A DNA stretch of 64,000 nt from Pseudomonas sp. LB-090624 (GCF_003205205.1 NZ_QJRL01000018.1:25048-89047); one strand, 5' to 3'. Shown: positions 9,354-18,521, numbered from the stretch's first letter. The notes: a model not told the origin generated them from the sequence alone. Numbers and translations: made by a program.

Positions 9354-10538
9354 ATGTCCGAACGACTCCCCGAACCCGATCTCGACTACCTCAAACGCGT
9401 GCTGCTGGAAATGCTCGCCATCCCCAGCCCCACCGGCTTCACCGACACCATCGTGCGCTACGTGGCCGAACGCCTGGATGAGTTGGGCATCCCCTTCGAG
9501 CTGACCCGCCGCGGCACCATCCGCGCCACGCTGAAGGGCCGGCAGACCTCGCCCGACCGCGCAGTGTCGGCCCACCTCGACACCATCGGCGCCAGCGTGC
9601 GCCAGTTGCAGGACAACGGCCGCCTGGCGCTGGCACCGGTGGGTTGCTGGTCCAGCCGCTTTGCCGAAGGTAGCCGGGTCAGCGTATTCACCGATACCGG
9701 CGTGTTCCGAGGCAGCGTGCTGCCGCTGATGGCCAGCGGGCATGCCTTCAATACCGCCATCGATCAGATGCCGGTGAGCTGGGAGCATGTGGAAGTGCGC
9801 CTGGATGCCTACTGCGCCACCCGCGCCGACTGTGAGGCACTGGGGATCAGCATCGGTGACTTTGTCGCCTTCGACCCGTTGCCAGAGTTTACCGAAAGCG
9901 GCCATATCAGCGCCCGCCACCTGGACGACAAGGCCGGGGTAGCGGCATTGCTGGCGGCACTGAAGGCTGTGGTGGAAAGCGGTCGCCAGCCGCTGATCGA
10001 CTGCCACCCGCTGTTCACCATCACCGAGGAAACCGGCTCGGGCGCAGCCGGCGCGCTGCCTTGGGATGTCAGCGAGTTCGTTGGCATCGACATTGCCCCC
10101 GTGGCACCCGGCCAGGCGTCCAGCGAGCATGCGGTGAGCGTGGCCATGCAGGACTCGTCCGGGCCTTACGACTACCACCTGTCCCGGCATTTGCTGAAGC
10201 TGGCCGGCGACCACGATTTGCCGGTGCGCCGTGACCTGTTTCGCTATTACTTCAGCGATGCCCATTCGGCAGTGACTGCGGGGCATGATATTCGGACTGC
10301 GCTGGTCGCGTTCGGGTGCGATGCCACGCACGGTTACGAACGCACGCATATCGACAGCCTGGCGGCGCTGAGCCGGTTGTTGTCGGCGTACCTGCTGAGC
10401 CCGCCTGTGTTTGCCAGTGATTCGCAGCCGGCCAATGCATCGTTGGAACGCTTCAGCCACCAGCTGGAGCACGATGCGCAGATGGAGAGCGACACGCGGG
10501 TGCCAGCAGTGGACAGCCTGGTGGGTAACAAGGGCTGA
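9354..10538 (+). CDS. NAGGN-system M42-family metallopeptidase
   Basis: The 394-residue M42 (glutamyl aminopeptidase/endoglucanase-like) zinc peptidase shows the expected metal-ligand motifs: SAHLDTIGA near residue 75, HLDDKAG near residue 188, TEETGSGA near residue 224, GIDIAP near residue 243 and a C-terminal GCDATHGYERTH. In pseudomonads this subfamily is found next to asnO-ngg and is thought to take part in NAGGN processing or turnover; its exact reaction is not known to me. The ATG at 9354 follows a REP pair and is preceded by CCGGAGG. Confidence 0.88.
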   Translation: MSERLPEPDLDYLKRVLLEMLAIPSPTGFTDTIVRYVAERLDELGIPFELTRRGTIRATLKGRQTSPDRAVSAHLDTIGASVRQLQDNGRLALAPVGCWSSRFAEGSRVSVFTDTGVFRGSVLPLMASGHAFNTAIDQMPVSWEHVEVRLDAYCATRADCEALGISIGDFVAFDPLPEFTESGHISARHLDDKAGVAALLAALKAVVESGRQPLIDCHPLFTITEETGSGAAGALPWDVSEFVGIDIAPVAPGQASSEHAVSVAMQDSSGPYDYHLSRHLLKLAGDHDLPVRRDLFRYYFSDAHSAVTAGHDIRTALVAFGCDATHGYERTHIDSLAALSRLLSAYLLSPPVFASDSQPANASLERFSHQLEHDAQMESDTRVPAVDSLVGNKG

Positions 10539-10545
10539 GGGGTTC

Positions 10546-10565
10546 GGGGCCGCCCATGCGGCCCC
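10546..10565 (+). terminator. GC-rich hairpin after the M42 peptidase gene
   Basis: GGGGCCGC-CCAT-GCGGCCCC is a perfect 8-bp stem 8 nt after the stop codon. It is followed by AAATT rather than a U tract, so termination here is plausible but weak. Confidence 0.45.
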
Positions 10566-10622
10566 AAATTCCCCAAGGTTTCGCGTAGCATGCCTGCACC
10601 CATACCCAAGACGCCGCCCACC

Positions 10623-10850
10623 ATGCTGATCCCCTATGACCAACTGCAAGCAGAAACCCTAACCCGCCTGATCGAGGACTTCGTTACCCGCGACGGCACC
10701 GACAACGGCGACGACACCCCGCTGGAAACCCGCGTGCTGCGGGTACGCCAGGCATTGGCCAAGGGGCAGGCGTTCATTTTGTTCGACCCAGAGAGCCAGC
10801 AGTGCCAGTTGCTGGCCAAGCACGATGTGCCCCGCGAACTGCTCGACTAG
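10623..10850 (+). CDS. YheU family protein
   Basis: The 75-residue acidic protein (MLIPYDQLQAETLTRLIEDF, then VTRDGTDNG and a C-terminal RVRQALAKGQAFILFDPESQ) matches the small YheU/UPF0270 family, whose function is not established. The internal ATG at 10623 gives the family start MxIPYxxL; the frame is open 33 nt further upstream. It lies after the NAGGN genes and converges on rsmI. Confidence 0.88.
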   Translation: MLIPYDQLQAETLTRLIEDFVTRDGTDNGDDTPLETRVLRVRQALAKGQAFILFDPESQQCQLLAKHDVPRELLD

Positions 10851-10901
10851 CCGGCCCGGCCCCATCGCGGACACGACTGCGTAGGGAGGCTGCAGGCAAC
10901 A

Positions 10902-11081
10902 TCAGGCCTCGCCTCGCTTGGCCTCCTTGATACGCTTGTACACCTCCGCCCGGTGCACCGGCACCGAGCGCGGTGCGTCCACGCCAAAACGCACCACACC
11001 GTCCCGGACATCCGCCACCATGATGCGGATGTTATCGCCAATCACGATGATTTCCCCCACTTCGCGCCCGATTACCAACAT
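10902..11081 (-). CDS. rsmI: CsrA/RsmA-family translational regulator (RsmI type)
   Basis: This 59-residue gene falls below a 60-residue cut-off but is clear. The protein begins MLVIGREVGEIIVIGDNIRI, continues VADVRDGVVRFGVDAPRSV and ends PVHRAEVYKRIKEAKRGEA. This is the five-strand CsrA fold with the RNA-binding Arg44 in VHRAEVY and the GDNIRI strand near residue 15. CsrA proteins are homodimers that bind GGA loops in mRNA leaders and are titrated by small RNAs. The MLVIGREVGE start, in place of MLILTRRVGE of RsmA/RsmE, points to the RsmI paralogue; I assign that name from memory of P. putida. It converges on yheU. Confidence 0.93.
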   Translation of the reverse strand: MLVIGREVGEIIVIGDNIRIMVADVRDGVVRFGVDAPRSVPVHRAEVYKRIKEAKRGEA

Positions 11082-11372
11082 GTTCCGATACTCCTGCCAA
11101 AGGGAAAACCGGAGACTGCCTGCCAGGCATTCGGCTACTCAATAGCTCCCCTGCAATTCAGAAGGGCCCTACATTTCAGGGTAACTTCCCCTACAGACTA
11201 TTCCTCGTGAGTGGGGCTGAGCGCGCATTTTCACCAGCATATCGGCCTTGCGCTGCGAAGAGGCCGGTACCCGCGATACACCAATGGAATCTTTCGCAAG
11301 CGGCGCCGGTCCGATTTATCAAGAGGCCTGCAATTCGAGGCCCTTGCCCCTCAACCACGCAAGGACTCCACC

Positions 11373-11525
11373 ATGACCACGATCCTTATCATCATCCTGA
11401 TTCTGCTGCTGATCGGTGGCTTACCGGTCTTCCCCCACTCGCGTAGCTGGGGCTATGGCCCATCCGGCATTATTGGCGTGGTATTGGTGATTCTGCTGGT
11501 CTTGCTGTTGCTCGGGATGATATGA
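11373..11525 (+). CDS. DUF3309 small membrane peptide
   Basis: The 50-residue peptide has two hydrophobic helices (TTILIIILILLLIGGLPV and GIIGVVLVILLVLLLLGMI) joined by FPHSRSWGYGPSG. The SWGYGPSG turn is typical of DUF3309, small membrane proteins of unknown role. The ATG at 11373 gives the family length; the frame opens about 160 nt earlier but that part has no coding character. The 291-bp gap upstream, back to rsmI, holds no other gene that I can see. Confidence 0.82.
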   Translation: MTTILIIILILLLIGGLPVFPHSRSWGYGPSGIIGVVLVILLVLLLLGMI

Positions 11526-11598
11526 CCCGATGCGGACAGCCACTTCAGGCAACTGCTGAAGGAGCGTGGCAGGCGGGTAGCAACACCCGCTTGTCATC

Positions 11599-12762
11599 CT
11601 AAAGGTCCGCATCGAACACGATCGTCACCACGGCCTGATACTCGGTACCAGGCAACATATCCTGATCCGGGGTGTGGCCGCGAGGGTATACATGAAAATG
11701 CAACTGCCCTTGGCTACCGGTCACACCTTCAGGCGGGACTTCCAGGCTCATGGCGTTCCCAGCCCCGCCAAAGGCCATTGCCTGCCGGTTGAGCGAGCGA
11801 CCATGGTAGGTAACACCCGGCAAGGTCATTGCCAGCGACAGCGGTAGGTCATGGCCTTTGGCCGACCGTAGATTGCACGTGCTGCCCAACCCGGTGCTGC
11901 ACAGGGCCCACACTTGGAATGGCCCGCTGGCAGTCAGGCTGAACGCTACGTCCTTTTCCAGTTTGTCTGCCTTGCCCTGCCCTCGGCTAAGTTGCCCACG
12001 AGCCTGAGGCGGCTCCAGCGCCACCTGCTCGGAACCCGGCTCAAAACGCACCTCAAGGTCATGCACCACCTCAAGTGTAACGTTGATCGCGATTGAATCT
12101 GCGGTGAGCGCGGAGACCGTTCGGCTCGAGCCAAGGCCTATCTCCCTGTCGGGGCCTACCGAATAGACCACCCGCCCGCGGTATACGCCCGACTTCAAGC
12201 TCGCCGGCAAAGGCGTCTTCAGCCGGTAACCCAGCGTAAGGTGGCTGACATGGTGAATGCTTGCACGCGCGGCGTTGAGGTTGGCCCAACACCCACTGCT
12301 GGCCACCGACCACAGGAACAACCGATGCGCCGCGCTCGCCAACGCAACCTGGCAACCACTCGAGTCCAGGCCCGTGCGCGCCGCAAGCGTGGGCGCCCCA
12401 TCGTCCGAACTCACTGCGCCGCCCAGGTGGGTAATGGCAAAGTCCATGCTGACCTGCTCACCGGTCTGATCACGGACCATCAGCAGCGGCGTCGGCTGAA
12501 CAGGTGCCGAGAGGTAGAAACCGTCCGCGCCCTCGCCATCGACTGTCTTGGCGTATTCAACATTCACGTCCAGCAGGCTCTGCAGTGGATCAGCACAAAG
12601 CTGCGGCAGCTGGGTGCAAACAGGGGAAGACCGCGGTGTCAGGTTTTCGAACTGCCGGGTGTCGCCGCGGTAACGCAGGTCAAGCGTGATGTCGGCAGCC
12701 TGCGCCCACGATGCACCAAACCCGCCGACCAGCAGCGCCAGCATTGCACATTTACCAGCCAT
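11599..12762 (-). CDS. class 5 fimbrial tip adhesin (CfaE/CblD-like)
   Basis: This is the last gene of the fimbrial operon. The product (387 residues) has a Sec signal (MAGKCAMLALLVGGFGASWAQA) and a two-part extracellular body. The N-terminal adhesin half has cysteine pairs (SSPVCTQLPQLCADPLQSLLD). The C-terminal pilin-like half has LEVVHDLEVRFEP and ends YQAVVTIVFDADL, where a donor-strand acceptor domain would sit. Tip adhesins of the alternate (CFA/I, cable pilus) pathway have this size and occupy this end position. The ATG at 12762 is preceded by GAGAGGT; a GTG at 12777 overlapping the chaperone stop is the alternative start. Confidence 0.8.
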   Translation of the reverse strand: MAGKCAMLALLVGGFGASWAQAADITLDLRYRGDTRQFENLTPRSSPVCTQLPQLCADPLQSLLDVNVEYAKTVDGEGADGFYLSAPVQPTPLLMVRDQTGEQVSMDFAITHLGGAVSSDDGAPTLAARTGLDSSGCQVALASAAHRLFLWSVASSGCWANLNAARASIHHVSHLTLGYRLKTPLPASLKSGVYRGRVVYSVGPDREIGLGSSRTVSALTADSIAINVTLEVVHDLEVRFEPGSEQVALEPPQARGQLSRGQGKADKLEKDVAFSLTASGPFQVWALCSTGLGSTCNLRSAKGHDLPLSLAMTLPGVTYHGRSLNRQAMAFGGAGNAMSLEVPPEGVTGSQGQLHFHVYPRGHTPDQDMLPGTEYQAVVTIVFDADL

Positions 12763-12773
12763 GCCTGGACCTC

Positions 12774-13526
12774 TCACCCTGCCTTCAAATCGATGGCTTT
12801 GCGCGCATCGCCTTCCACCAGCTCGAAGCGGTATTCGACACCGGTTTTTTCGATGAACTCGCGCGTGCGCCCAGGGCGAAGATGGTGCTTGGCCGGGTGA
12901 TCACAGTCGTCATCGCCCCGCACACAGGTCTGGACATTGTCGAGCAGCACCGTGGCATTACCCGCGTTGCGCACGGTCCACTTTCCGCCCGCTCGCTCGA
13001 TCGAGGTCTGATACTGCGTGGCAGTAGGCTTGGCGATCAGGATGGTGCCGTAGCCAGCCAGAAACTGCACACCGGCATTGAGCTCATTGCGGTAAGCCTC
13101 AAGTTCCGCATCGTCCAGTGCAAAGCTGTCATCCTGCTCCGGTAGCACTGGCACGAAACGCAGCCGGTAGTAACGCTCTTGAGCCCGCTCACCGCGATAC
13201 AGCAACCGGACTGCCTGCATGCCACGTGCCGGGATGATCATCCGCGCAGGGCTGGCAACAACGCTGCGCTGGTCGAACGGCAACTCATCGACGTCCACTT
13301 CACGCGGCTCGCCTTCGCCGTCGTATACCAGCTCCAGCACGCTGACCTTGACGAACGCGGTACTGTCCCCACGGTTGTAGATGCGTTTGGCATAGGTACC
13401 CTTGCCCGGCTCGAGGTAGTCATACAAGGCCCCGACATCCAGCTGTGGCCCGGCCTTGGCAAACCCTGGCAGCAGCAGCAGCACGACGAACAACAAACGT
13501 GATAAGTAAAATGTGAACCTTTGCAT
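12774..13526 (-). CDS. periplasmic fimbrial chaperone (CfaA/CblB-like)
   Basis: The 250-residue protein has a signal peptide (MQRFTFYLSRLLFVVLLLLPGFAKA). It then shows a chaperone fold: ARMIIPARGMQAVRLLYRGE corresponds to the conserved Arg-containing F1 region, and GNATVLLDNVQTC and RPGRTREFIE lie in domain 2. It would cap pilins and carry them to the usher. The ATG at 13526 is preceded by AGAGGTCGAAG; an ATG at 13550 is also open. Its stop lies close to or overlaps the adhesin start. Confidence 0.85.
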   Translation of the reverse strand: MQRFTFYLSRLLFVVLLLLPGFAKAGPQLDVGALYDYLEPGKGTYAKRIYNRGDSTAFVKVSVLELVYDGEGEPREVDVDELPFDQRSVVASPARMIIPARGMQAVRLLYRGERAQERYYRLRFVPVLPEQDDSFALDDAELEAYRNELNAGVQFLAGYGTILIAKPTATQYQTSIERAGGKWTVRNAGNATVLLDNVQTCVRGDDDCDHPAKHHLRPGRTREFIEKTGVEYRFELVEGDARKAIDLKAG

Positions 13527-13601
13527 CTTCGACCTCTGTTTGCACAACATCCAATCCTGGCCCGGGATCAGGCCCTCTAAAGCGACAGGCTGAAAGCCGG
13601 T

Positions 13602-16070
13602 TCAGCCCATACGCGGTACACAGCGCTGATCACCGACGATCAGCAAGTCATCGTCGCGGTCAAAGTGGTCCGGCGGTAATGTCAGAAGGCAGCTGCCTGC
13701 CGTGCCATGGCGAATTTCCAGGGTGGGCCGGGCCTCACTCATTTCGACGCTGAAATAGCCATCCACCTCGACCACCGTGCGGCCCGCGTCATTGATCACA
13801 TGTGCGCCTTGCAGCGGCTGGCCTTGGCCGTCGAGCAGCCGGCCAAACACAGTGACCGTTCGCATGACTTTCACCGCGTGATAGCCCACCCCACCGCGGT
13901 TGAGGTGATAGTCGACAGCAAGGGGCTGGATCTGCGCTGGCGGCATGTCCTTCGCGTCGAAGTCGAAGCGCACATGACCAGACTTGAATGCCGTCACCGG
14001 CACGATATTGCGCCCGGGGCGGAGTATTGCACTCATGCCCTGGCCATCGTTGGCGCGTAGCTTCACACCTTGCAGGTCGGTTTCGACATCGATGATCAGG
14101 CCGGCATCGAGCGGCAGGTTTTGGCCCCCCATGGCCAGCTTCCCGGCGCCCAGCGCCAAGGTGCTTTCCAGGTTGAGGCCACCGCTGAGGTTATCGTTGA
14201 ACGATGAAGTCTGGGCATAGGCATCGCCCTGCAATGCCTGGCTGCGAAAGCGCCCATTGGCGGCCAGGCTGGTGCCATAGCCGTCGAGCGTTGCGCTGCC
14301 CCCCAGGCTATGCACTGGGCCCAGGTCGACGTCCTGCCTGTACCACAGCGAAGCGTACGGGTCGTTACCCCCCTCACGCGAGGCGCGGCTACCGACATCG
14401 ACCCCAAGCTGCTTGCCGTCGCGCTCGAGCTTCATGCTGACAGCGACGTTAATGCCGCGGCTGCGGACACCGGCACTGCTGCGCGTGCCGGGCCTGTCGA
14501 ACAGTGACAGGCGAACACTGCTCTGATGCCCCCGCAGTTTTCCGTAGAACGCCCAGCTGAGGTCGGCACCCAGCCCGCTGGCCGAGCCCGCACTGTGTTC
14601 CAGGCGCAGCGTTGCTGAACTGCGCGAGGTTACCCGCTGGTTGATCGAAAACGCGGTGCGGCTGCGCACCTGCCGCTGTGAACGATCGTCGCGTTCCTGA
14701 CCGCTGGGCTCAAGCCAGGTCTGGTTATGACTTAGCAACAACGAGCCCGTGGGGTGGGTATAGGTCAACTGCAGATCACCGCCATTGCCCAGACCTTGGG
14801 TTTGATTAAGGCTGGCGTACAGCTTGAAGCGCTCATGGACATCCCAGTCCAGCGAGGTACCCAATTGCAGGTCAGCGCCGACCTGTTGCATCGACAACCC
14901 CAGCACCGCAGCCGGGTGCAGCAGATAATTGGTGAGGGCCCCGAGCGCCAGGCCCTGTTCGCGATGGCTATCCCAGTTACTCAGCAACTCGAGCTGCTGG
15001 CCCAGGTACAGGTTGTAGCGCCAGCGGCTATCGAGGTTCTGCCAGCGGCTGGGCTTGTAGATGGACACTTCGCTACGCGAGGTCTCCAGGCCGTCTTCGA
15101 GCAAGCGCAGCTCGACATCGTAGATGCCGCCGGGCAACACCCGCGTGTCGAGTGCCTGTAAACCAGGCTGTACCGGCTGACTGTTGATCAGCGAACCATT
15201 GCGATAGATTTCGACGATACCCGGGCGGTTGGGCGTGACGTAGACAGGGATGGCGCTGGCTTGGCCATTGTCGACCAGCAGGCTGTCACTGCTGCCCAGC
15301 ATCAAGCCAAGCGTGCTGTCAGGGCGACGCCCCAGGAGCGTTGGCTGGCGCACCAGGCCTTCTGCGCCAGTAGAGAAGTAGCCCAGCCGAAAGAAGTGCT
15401 CTTCGTGCATGCGCTCTGCGTAAAGCTGGTTCATGCGGTAACGCACATCGCCTTGCTCAGCTGGACTACGATCAACGCGTGCCTCGGCCAGCGTGGTCCA
15501 GTCATGCAGATTGCCCTGGCCGAGCAGGCCGATTCTGCCCGAGGTCTGTTCACCATCATTCACCAGATTCAGTTGATTACGCAGCAGCAACCCGGTGCTG
15601 CCCTGCTCTGGGAGACGGTGATAGCGCGCGTCCTGCTCCAGTTTCTCGGCATTGGAGGTGAGCAGCGACAGCTGCGAATTGGCCAGGCTGTAATGGATAG
15701 CCTGCAACCCGTCCGGGCAGTTTTGCAGGCAGTCGCCCAGCATGCGTCCGCCCTCCAGCCGTTGAAGCCATAACTGGCGCACTGTGGCAGGCTCTGTGCT
15801 CTGCTCGGTGTCGGTAAATGCCAGTAATTGCACACGGTTATCACGGCTCAGCACGACCATGGCATCACCCAGGTAGCGCTGATCCAGCTCGACTCGCACT
15901 GCAAGTGGCACCTCGAAAAAGTGCGCCTCGAAGTCGTCTGGCAAACGCCCGAACGTGTTCAGGCCATTAGCATCAGGCTCGCGTTCAGCCAACACTTCGA
16001 AAGGGAAGAGGCAAGCAGCACCCAGCAACCAAGCAGCGAGTGCACGGCCGGGTGCAGCAAACTGGAACAT
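13602..16070 (-). CDS. outer-membrane usher of class 5 fimbriae (CfaC/CblC-like)
   Basis: The 822-residue protein starts with a signal sequence ending PFEVLAE and has the long beta-rich, Gly/Ser/Arg-alternating body of a pore-forming usher. Landmarks are RPGIVEIYRNGSLINSQPV (plug region, near residue 282), the barrel strands, and a C-terminal domain with GYHAVKVMRTVTVFGRL and GQPLQGAHVINDAGRTVVEVDGYF. Length and motifs fit alternate-pathway ushers, which are shorter than FimD. It lies between the pilin genes and the chaperone gene in one minus-strand operon. Confidence 0.9.
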   Translation of the reverse strand: MFQFAAPGRALAAWLLGAACLFPFEVLAEREPDANGLNTFGRLPDDFEAHFFEVPLAVRVELDQRYLGDAMVVLSRDNRVQLLAFTDTEQSTEPATVRQLWLQRLEGGRMLGDCLQNCPDGLQAIHYSLANSQLSLLTSNAEKLEQDARYHRLPEQGSTGLLLRNQLNLVNDGEQTSGRIGLLGQGNLHDWTTLAEARVDRSPAEQGDVRYRMNQLYAERMHEEHFFRLGYFSTGAEGLVRQPTLLGRRPDSTLGLMLGSSDSLLVDNGQASAIPVYVTPNRPGIVEIYRNGSLINSQPVQPGLQALDTRVLPGGIYDVELRLLEDGLETSRSEVSIYKPSRWQNLDSRWRYNLYLGQQLELLSNWDSHREQGLALGALTNYLLHPAAVLGLSMQQVGADLQLGTSLDWDVHERFKLYASLNQTQGLGNGGDLQLTYTHPTGSLLLSHNQTWLEPSGQERDDRSQRQVRSRTAFSINQRVTSRSSATLRLEHSAGSASGLGADLSWAFYGKLRGHQSSVRLSLFDRPGTRSSAGVRSRGINVAVSMKLERDGKQLGVDVGSRASREGGNDPYASLWYRQDVDLGPVHSLGGSATLDGYGTSLAANGRFRSQALQGDAYAQTSSFNDNLSGGLNLESTLALGAGKLAMGGQNLPLDAGLIIDVETDLQGVKLRANDGQGMSAILRPGRNIVPVTAFKSGHVRFDFDAKDMPPAQIQPLAVDYHLNRGGVGYHAVKVMRTVTVFGRLLDGQGQPLQGAHVINDAGRTVVEVDGYFSVEMSEARPTLEIRHGTAGSCLLTLPPDHFDRDDDLLIVGDQRCVPRMG

Positions 16071-16145
16071 GATTCAATCCACATCAACACCTGCCCCACC
16101 GCTGGACAACATCCGACGGGGTGGAGGCAGGCGGCACTGCATCGA

Positions 16146-16640
16146 TCAAAGGCTGGTGGAGGACGTCTCAAACAACACTTTCACGACCCCGTTATAATCA
16201 CCCTTCACAAAACCGCCTTCAGGCTTTACAGCTTCAAAGGCAATAGGCAGTTCTTTACCGCCTTTGGCATCTTCGGCGTCCATGACCTCCTGAGGCGCGA
16301 GCGTCAATGGCTTATCCCCTACCGTGATGACCAGCGCAATCTTCTGGTCAACGTTACTCTGCTCTTGCAACTCTGCGGTTTGCAGCAACTTCGCCTGAAT
16401 GGCGCCGACATCACTCTGGGCCATGAAATTTTCAGTCACTTTCGTGAATTGCTCGGCCTGCGGCTGATACTCAAGCGTCACGCCGTCTCGAACCCAATCA
16501 CCGACAGGTTCCACGGAAAAGTCATTGCCGGGAATGACTGCCGTTACAGAAATGTCATGGCTGATCGGCTCAGGAGCAGCGGCGACAGCGACACCGGCAA
16601 ACATCGCAAAGAATGGAATAGCCAATACAGAGGATTTCAT
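16146..16640 (-). CDS. CS1-type fimbrial major subunit
   Basis: The 164-residue secreted protein has a signal peptide ending AGVAVAAAPEP and a pilin body starting ISHDISVTAVIPGNDFSVEP. The I-x-x-D-I-S-V-x-A N-terminal strand is the donor strand of class 5 pilins; there is no cysteine, as expected in this family. AAGGAAA lies just before the ATG. It is the second of two tandem, distantly related pilin genes. Local base composition is more AT-rich than the flanking backbone. Confidence 0.85.
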   Translation of the reverse strand: MKSSVLAIPFFAMFAGVAVAAAPEPISHDISVTAVIPGNDFSVEPVGDWVRDGVTLEYQPQAEQFTKVTENFMAQSDVGAIQAKLLQTAELQEQSNVDQKIALVITVGDKPLTLAPQEVMDAEDAKGGKELPIAFEAVKPEGGFVKGDYNGVVKVLFETSSTSL

Positions 16641-16709
16641 ATCAAATTTCCTTCAACGGTTGCACATTATCAATAACAGGGACGCGGGAGCGCCCGCCTG
16701 AAACGAGGA

Positions 16710-17195
16710 TCAGGGCGCACCCGTTTCAAACATCAAAGTGGCGTGGGTGATGTAGGTGCCGGGCATGCGAACCGTGGATGCCTCTGCCATGGGATAAAAC
16801 CTGAATTCAATGGTTTTTCCTTCAGCGGCTTCAGCAGCACTGACGATTTCAACCGGCGTGGTACCCATGACAAGGCGATTCAGCGAGATATAGTAACGGC
16901 GCTGAAATTCAGCTCCGCCTACCCGTTTGAACCGGTAGAAGGGACTGTCCGTTTTCGCGTAAATAGGCCCGTAGGTACTTTTTACAAATACATCTTTCTT
17001 GATTTGTTTGAAGACGAGCCGGCTCGGGTCATATTCCGCCCGAAGTTCGTCGTCCCACCAATTATCCACCGAGGTCACTTGAAATTCAGGTGTCGAAACG
17101 ACAGCCTGAACACTGACGTCCTGAGGTATTTCCTTGGCCCCTGCGGCCCCCACCGTCAGCAGCAGGGCGCAGGCGGTAAAACAACGTAACTTCAT
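16710..17195 (-). CDS. CS1-type fimbrial subunit, divergent paralogue
   Basis: The first gene of the operon encodes 161 residues with a signal peptide (MKLRCFTACALLLTVGAAGA) followed by KEIPQDVSVQAVVSTPEFQV, which mirrors the donor-strand segment of the next pilin. The body is more basic and aromatic (VKSTYGPIYAK, YYISLNRLVMGTTPVEIV). It may be the major subunit, or a minor or adaptor subunit; order alone does not decide. The mature part lacks cysteine. The gene is AT-rich compared with its neighbours. Confidence 0.78.
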   Translation of the reverse strand: MKLRCFTACALLLTVGAAGAKEIPQDVSVQAVVSTPEFQVTSVDNWWDDELRAEYDPSRLVFKQIKKDVFVKSTYGPIYAKTDSPFYRFKRVGGAEFQRRYYISLNRLVMGTTPVEIVSAAEAAEGKTIEFRFYPMAEASTVRMPGTYITHATLMFETGAP

Positions 17196-17304
17196 TGAGC
17201 AGTCCCCAAATGTGCCGGCATTTATCGATGCCCGTATGACAGGCGGGAACTTTACGAGTAGGGCATCAATGCGTATGTAGGTGTTTTCTGAGTGACTGCG
17301 GAAA

Positions 17305-17335
17305 TGAAAACGCCCCGACGGTCGGGGCGTTCTTG
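17305..17335. terminator. bidirectional intrinsic terminator
   Basis: AACGCCCCGAC and GTCGGGGCGTT form an 11-bp stem at 17309-17331. It is followed by TTCTTGG on the plus strand and by TTTTC on the minus strand. It serves the SDR gene, which ends at 17424 on the minus strand, and insulates the fimbrial operon. Confidence 0.85.
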
Positions 17336-17423
17336 GATGCTGCGGCTTGACGCATCAGCTGGCTTGGTCTTGTCGGGAGCAGGCCTTCCCCCCCTGCCCC
17401 GGGTCAGTGCTTCTGCAGAACAT

Positions 17424-18233
17424 TCATCGCGAAGGGGCCTTCGCGCGCATTTTTACCGCCATCTCGGCCATCTCGTCGTACAGCCGCTCAGGCGCCTGAC
17501 GTTTCAGCTGCCAAGCCTGGCGCCCGGCCTCATGGGGCAGAATCAGGAACTCGCCCGCGGCGACCTGCTGGTGGATGTACCCGGCAATGTCGGCGGCGCT
17601 GATCGGCGAACCTTCCAGCAGCTTGCCTACCTGCGCCTTCATCGCCGGGTTCGGTCCGCGGAACGAGTCCAGCAGGTTGGTCTGGAAGAACGACGGGCAC
17701 ACCACGTGCACCGACACCTCCAGCTCGCGTAACTCCACCAGCAGGCTTTCCGAAAGCGCCAGCACGCCAGCCTTGGCGACGTTGTAGTTGCTCATGCCAG
17801 GGCCCTGCATCAGTGCGGCCATCGATGCGACGTTGATGATCCGGCCCTTGCTGCGCTCCAGCAACGGCAAAAAGGCCTTGCAGCCCTTGACCACGCCCAT
17901 CAGGTTGACCGCGATCTGCCAGTCCCAGTCTTCCAGGGACAGTTCGGCGAAAAAACCGCCAGACGCAACGCCAGCGTTGTTGACGATCACGTCGATGCCA
18001 CCGAACTGCTCGGTGCATGCCTGGGCCAGAGCGGTGAGCTGGCTGTAGTCACGCACATCGCAGCGCTGGATGAATCCTTGGCCGCCAGCGGCCCGCGCCA
18101 GTTCCAGGGTTTCGCGAAGGCCGTTTTCGTTGACATCGGCCAGCGCCAGGCGCCAGCCCTCGCGCGCCCAGCGCAGGGCGATCTCGCGACCGAGGCCGGA
18201 CCCGGCGCCGGTGATCATGATGCGGTTATGCAT
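17424..18233 (-). CDS. SDR-family NAD(P)-dependent oxidoreductase
   Basis: The 269-residue classical short-chain dehydrogenase has the cofactor loop TGAGSGLG (near residue 8), NNAGVASGG (near residue 88) and a catalytic Ser...Tyr-x-x-x-Lys set in NVASMAALMQGPGMSNYNVAKAG, where SNYNVAK carries Tyr and Lys. The start at 18233 places the Rossmann strand directly at the N-terminus; the frame is open 17 codons further without coding character. It stands alone and ends near an intrinsic terminator. The substrate is unknown. Confidence 0.9.
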   Translation of the reverse strand: MHNRIMITGAGSGLGREIALRWAREGWRLALADVNENGLRETLELARAAGGQGFIQRCDVRDYSQLTALAQACTEQFGGIDVIVNNAGVASGGFFAELSLEDWDWQIAVNLMGVVKGCKAFLPLLERSKGRIINVASMAALMQGPGMSNYNVAKAGVLALSESLLVELRELEVSVHVVCPSFFQTNLLDSFRGPNPAMKAQVGKLLEGSPISAADIAGYIHQQVAAGEFLILPHEAGRQAWQLKRQAPERLYDEMAEMAVKMRAKAPSR

Positions 18234-18302
18234 GGTGGCTGGCCTTGTTCTGGCAGGTAGTGCAGCGAGTCTAATCAAGGGCAAGGGGGCTGGGAGGATT
18301 CA

Positions 18303-18521
18303 TCAGGGTAGTGAATGGGCAGACATGACTGTGTGGTCAGTACCGCCCTGGCGGCGGGGAGCATGCTCCGCGAGGTAGCTGGCAAGCCAGCGGTCCAGGC
18401 GCCGCATGGTCTCCTCCAGCGCTCTGGCTGCCTGGCGCGCCTGTGACGCATCCGCTGGCCGTGGCGTACGTTGCGCTTCAAGCCGTTCACATGACGCCAC
18501 CAGCGCTTGTGCCCGCACCAT
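18303..18521 (-). CDS. small hypothetical protein
   Basis: An ORF of 72 residues (MVRAQALVASCERLEAQRTP... with a helical, Arg/Ala/Leu/Glu-rich ALEETMRRLDRWLASYLAEH segment) lies between the SDR gene and the actP terminator. The frame stays open up to 18641, but the upstream part runs into the terminator. No good ribosome-binding site is seen before the ATG at 18521. I do not recognise a family. Confidence 0.4.
   Translation of the reverse strand: MVRAQALVASCERLEAQRTPRPADASQARQAARALEETMRRLDRWLASYLAEHAPRRQGGTDHTVMSAHSLP

Noticed and set aside
11170..11240. AlgU/RpoE-type promoter before the DUF3309 gene
   Set aside because: TAACTT followed by TCGTGA at 17 nt is only a weak match, and it lies too far from the start to be convincing.
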